This document shows positions 63,201-64,000 of a stretch of DNA of 64,000 nt, one piece after another. This stretch comes from Schizochytrium sp. CCTCC M209059 (Eukaryota; Sar; Bigyra; Thraustochytrida; Thraustochytriidae). The notes under the pieces were generated by a model, which was given only the letters and a program-made list of their open reading frames with translations, was not told the origin of the DNA and did not search any database. The first letter of the stretch is position 1; each line of letters opens with the position of its first letter. Location of the stretch: contig KN805398.1 in NCBI GenBank assembly GCA_000818945.1, forward strand, positions 267,743 to 331,742, in the 5' to 3' direction. The translations under genes and the position numbers were made by a program.

Positions 63201-64000
63201 CATCACCAAGATAGAAACCTGGCGGGCAGGTGCACACTTTGTCCGCAGAGCTCGTGTCGGGCTCGAAGTCACCTTGACACTCGCATTGTGACACGTCTGT
63301 AGCTCCAGTGACTGTCGTAACCATTCGTTCAGGACACGTTACACATGCAGCGAGACCCAGCGTCGATTTGTAGAATCCTCGTGAACATGGTTCACAGGTG
63401 TCCGAATTGGTATTGTATGACGTGCCAGCTGGGCAAGTGCAAGTAAAAGACTCGTCCATTACGAATGGCGAGAGGCACGCGCATGCGTCGATGCTCGGAT
63501 ACAATGGATGGATGAATGTTCCCGGCTGAAGGCTGGTCGTTGAGCGTGCTGGACAGGTACTTGCGCAGTCAAGGCCGTAGCGGCCTGCGGCGCATTGCTC
63601 GCACGCGGCACCTTGAAACTGGGAAAAACAAACGCAGGTCCCTGCTGCGAATGCTGCGCCAGAGAGGCCCTGGCCATGCTGAGCAAGAACGTAGATATCG
63701 GATAAGCCCGCGTTCTCGCTTGAAGCGCATGTGCCACGCCCACCTGAACACTGAGACGCGCAGTCTATAGCCGTGTTGATGATTGGGATAAACCTCTTGT
63801 GATTCCACGTGACGATGTCAAGATCCCCATCGCCATCGAGATCCACCACAGCGATAATGGCTGCGGTAGGATATTCTATCGTTGAAGGGGGACTGACCTC
63901 CGTGAAGCTTTTGTTGTTGATGTTCCTCAAAATCTGGAGTTTTACTGTCGTTGGCTTGCTTGGCACGGTTACGACCACTTCTGCGTGGTTGTCGTTGTCG
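60239..64000 (-). CDS. Second receptor paralog, 5' end outside window, frame break
   Basis: A tandem paralog of the 54270-59552 gene with the same order: last FG-GAP repeat (DLDGDGDLDIVTW), Cys-rich repeats, seven hydrophobic segments (such as LIVFVYPGISATILS in paralogous position) and an acidic tail. The start lies past the right edge. The frame is broken once, between about 63148 and 63160 (minus-strand ACAAAAGTTCTTTGGCTTGC): compared with the paralog exactly one base is missing in a T run. Downstream the frame is open for over 960 codons without other damage, which suggests either a very recent mutation or a base-calling error. It carries two more 72-residue Cys repeats than its neighbour. 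Confidence 0.85.
62600..63040 (-). repeat. Near-identical 216-nt coding repeats
   Basis: Successive 72-residue units in the second paralog begin SSNEDQTGDCTC and SSDEDQAGDCTC, with a more diverged third beginning SVNEGQTSKCTC. Each contains CESCSRG.YK-type, C.ACPERTDT- and SGASLLSQC-type blocks. The first paralog has a single unit at this place, so the array expanded after duplication, or contracted in the other copy. Confidence 0.85.

Overview
The window is nuclear DNA from a compact, GC-rich eukaryotic genome. Long single-exon reading frames sit next to genes with short GT-AG introns of about 56 to 280 nt. There are many simple repeats, some inside coding sequence. The proteins (signal peptidase subunit, SWR1 subunit, TREX-2 PCI protein, mitochondrial ferredoxin, NIP7) rule out a prokaryote. 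Compactness, codon use and the FG-GAP/Cys-rich/multi-TM receptors suggest a stramenopile, most likely a thraustochytrid-like labyrinthulomycete. That placement is inference, with no phylogeny run.

Left part (1-16600). The first 4.5 kb has no gene I can support: a GC-rich, repeat-laden stretch, then an AT-richer stretch with degenerate direct repeats. Then come a polyQ protein with a possible TAF4-like C-terminus (4521-7499, +), a two-exon mitochondrial [2Fe-2S] ferredoxin (8878-9635, -), and a four-exon selenoprotein K gene (10785-11708, +) with an in-frame UGA near its end and a SECIS-like hairpin in the 3' UTR. An unidentified minus-strand gene with a 57-nt intron (12180-12965) and a TVP38/VTT membrane protein (14167-15207, +) follow.

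Middle (16600-39130). A 1692-residue DEP-C2-DUF639-like membrane protein is followed by a nitroreductase, a six-exon signal peptidase subunit 3 gene that I rebuilt exon by exon, an F-box protein, an LRR protein, a PX protein, the TREX-2 subunit PCID2, a class II lysyl-tRNA synthetase, a CxxC/LRR protein and a MscS-type channel.

Right part (40100-64000). This holds an Hsp70-like ATPase domain fused to a C2 domain, a coiled-coil protein with a discoidin-like C-terminus, the SWR1 subunit YL1/VPS72, an SCP-x-type thiolase with a PTS1-like end, an unknown coiled-coil protein, a small secreted protein, NIP7, and two tandem paralogous receptor-like proteins (signal peptide, FG-GAP repeats, Cys-rich repeats, about seven membrane segments). 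The second paralog runs off the right edge and carries a one-base frame break.

Most genes are unrelated housekeeping or signalling genes in divergent or convergent pairs. The only local gene family is the receptor pair. The most notable items are the selenoprotein K gene with its candidate SECIS, the Hsp70-C2 fusion and the receptor pair.
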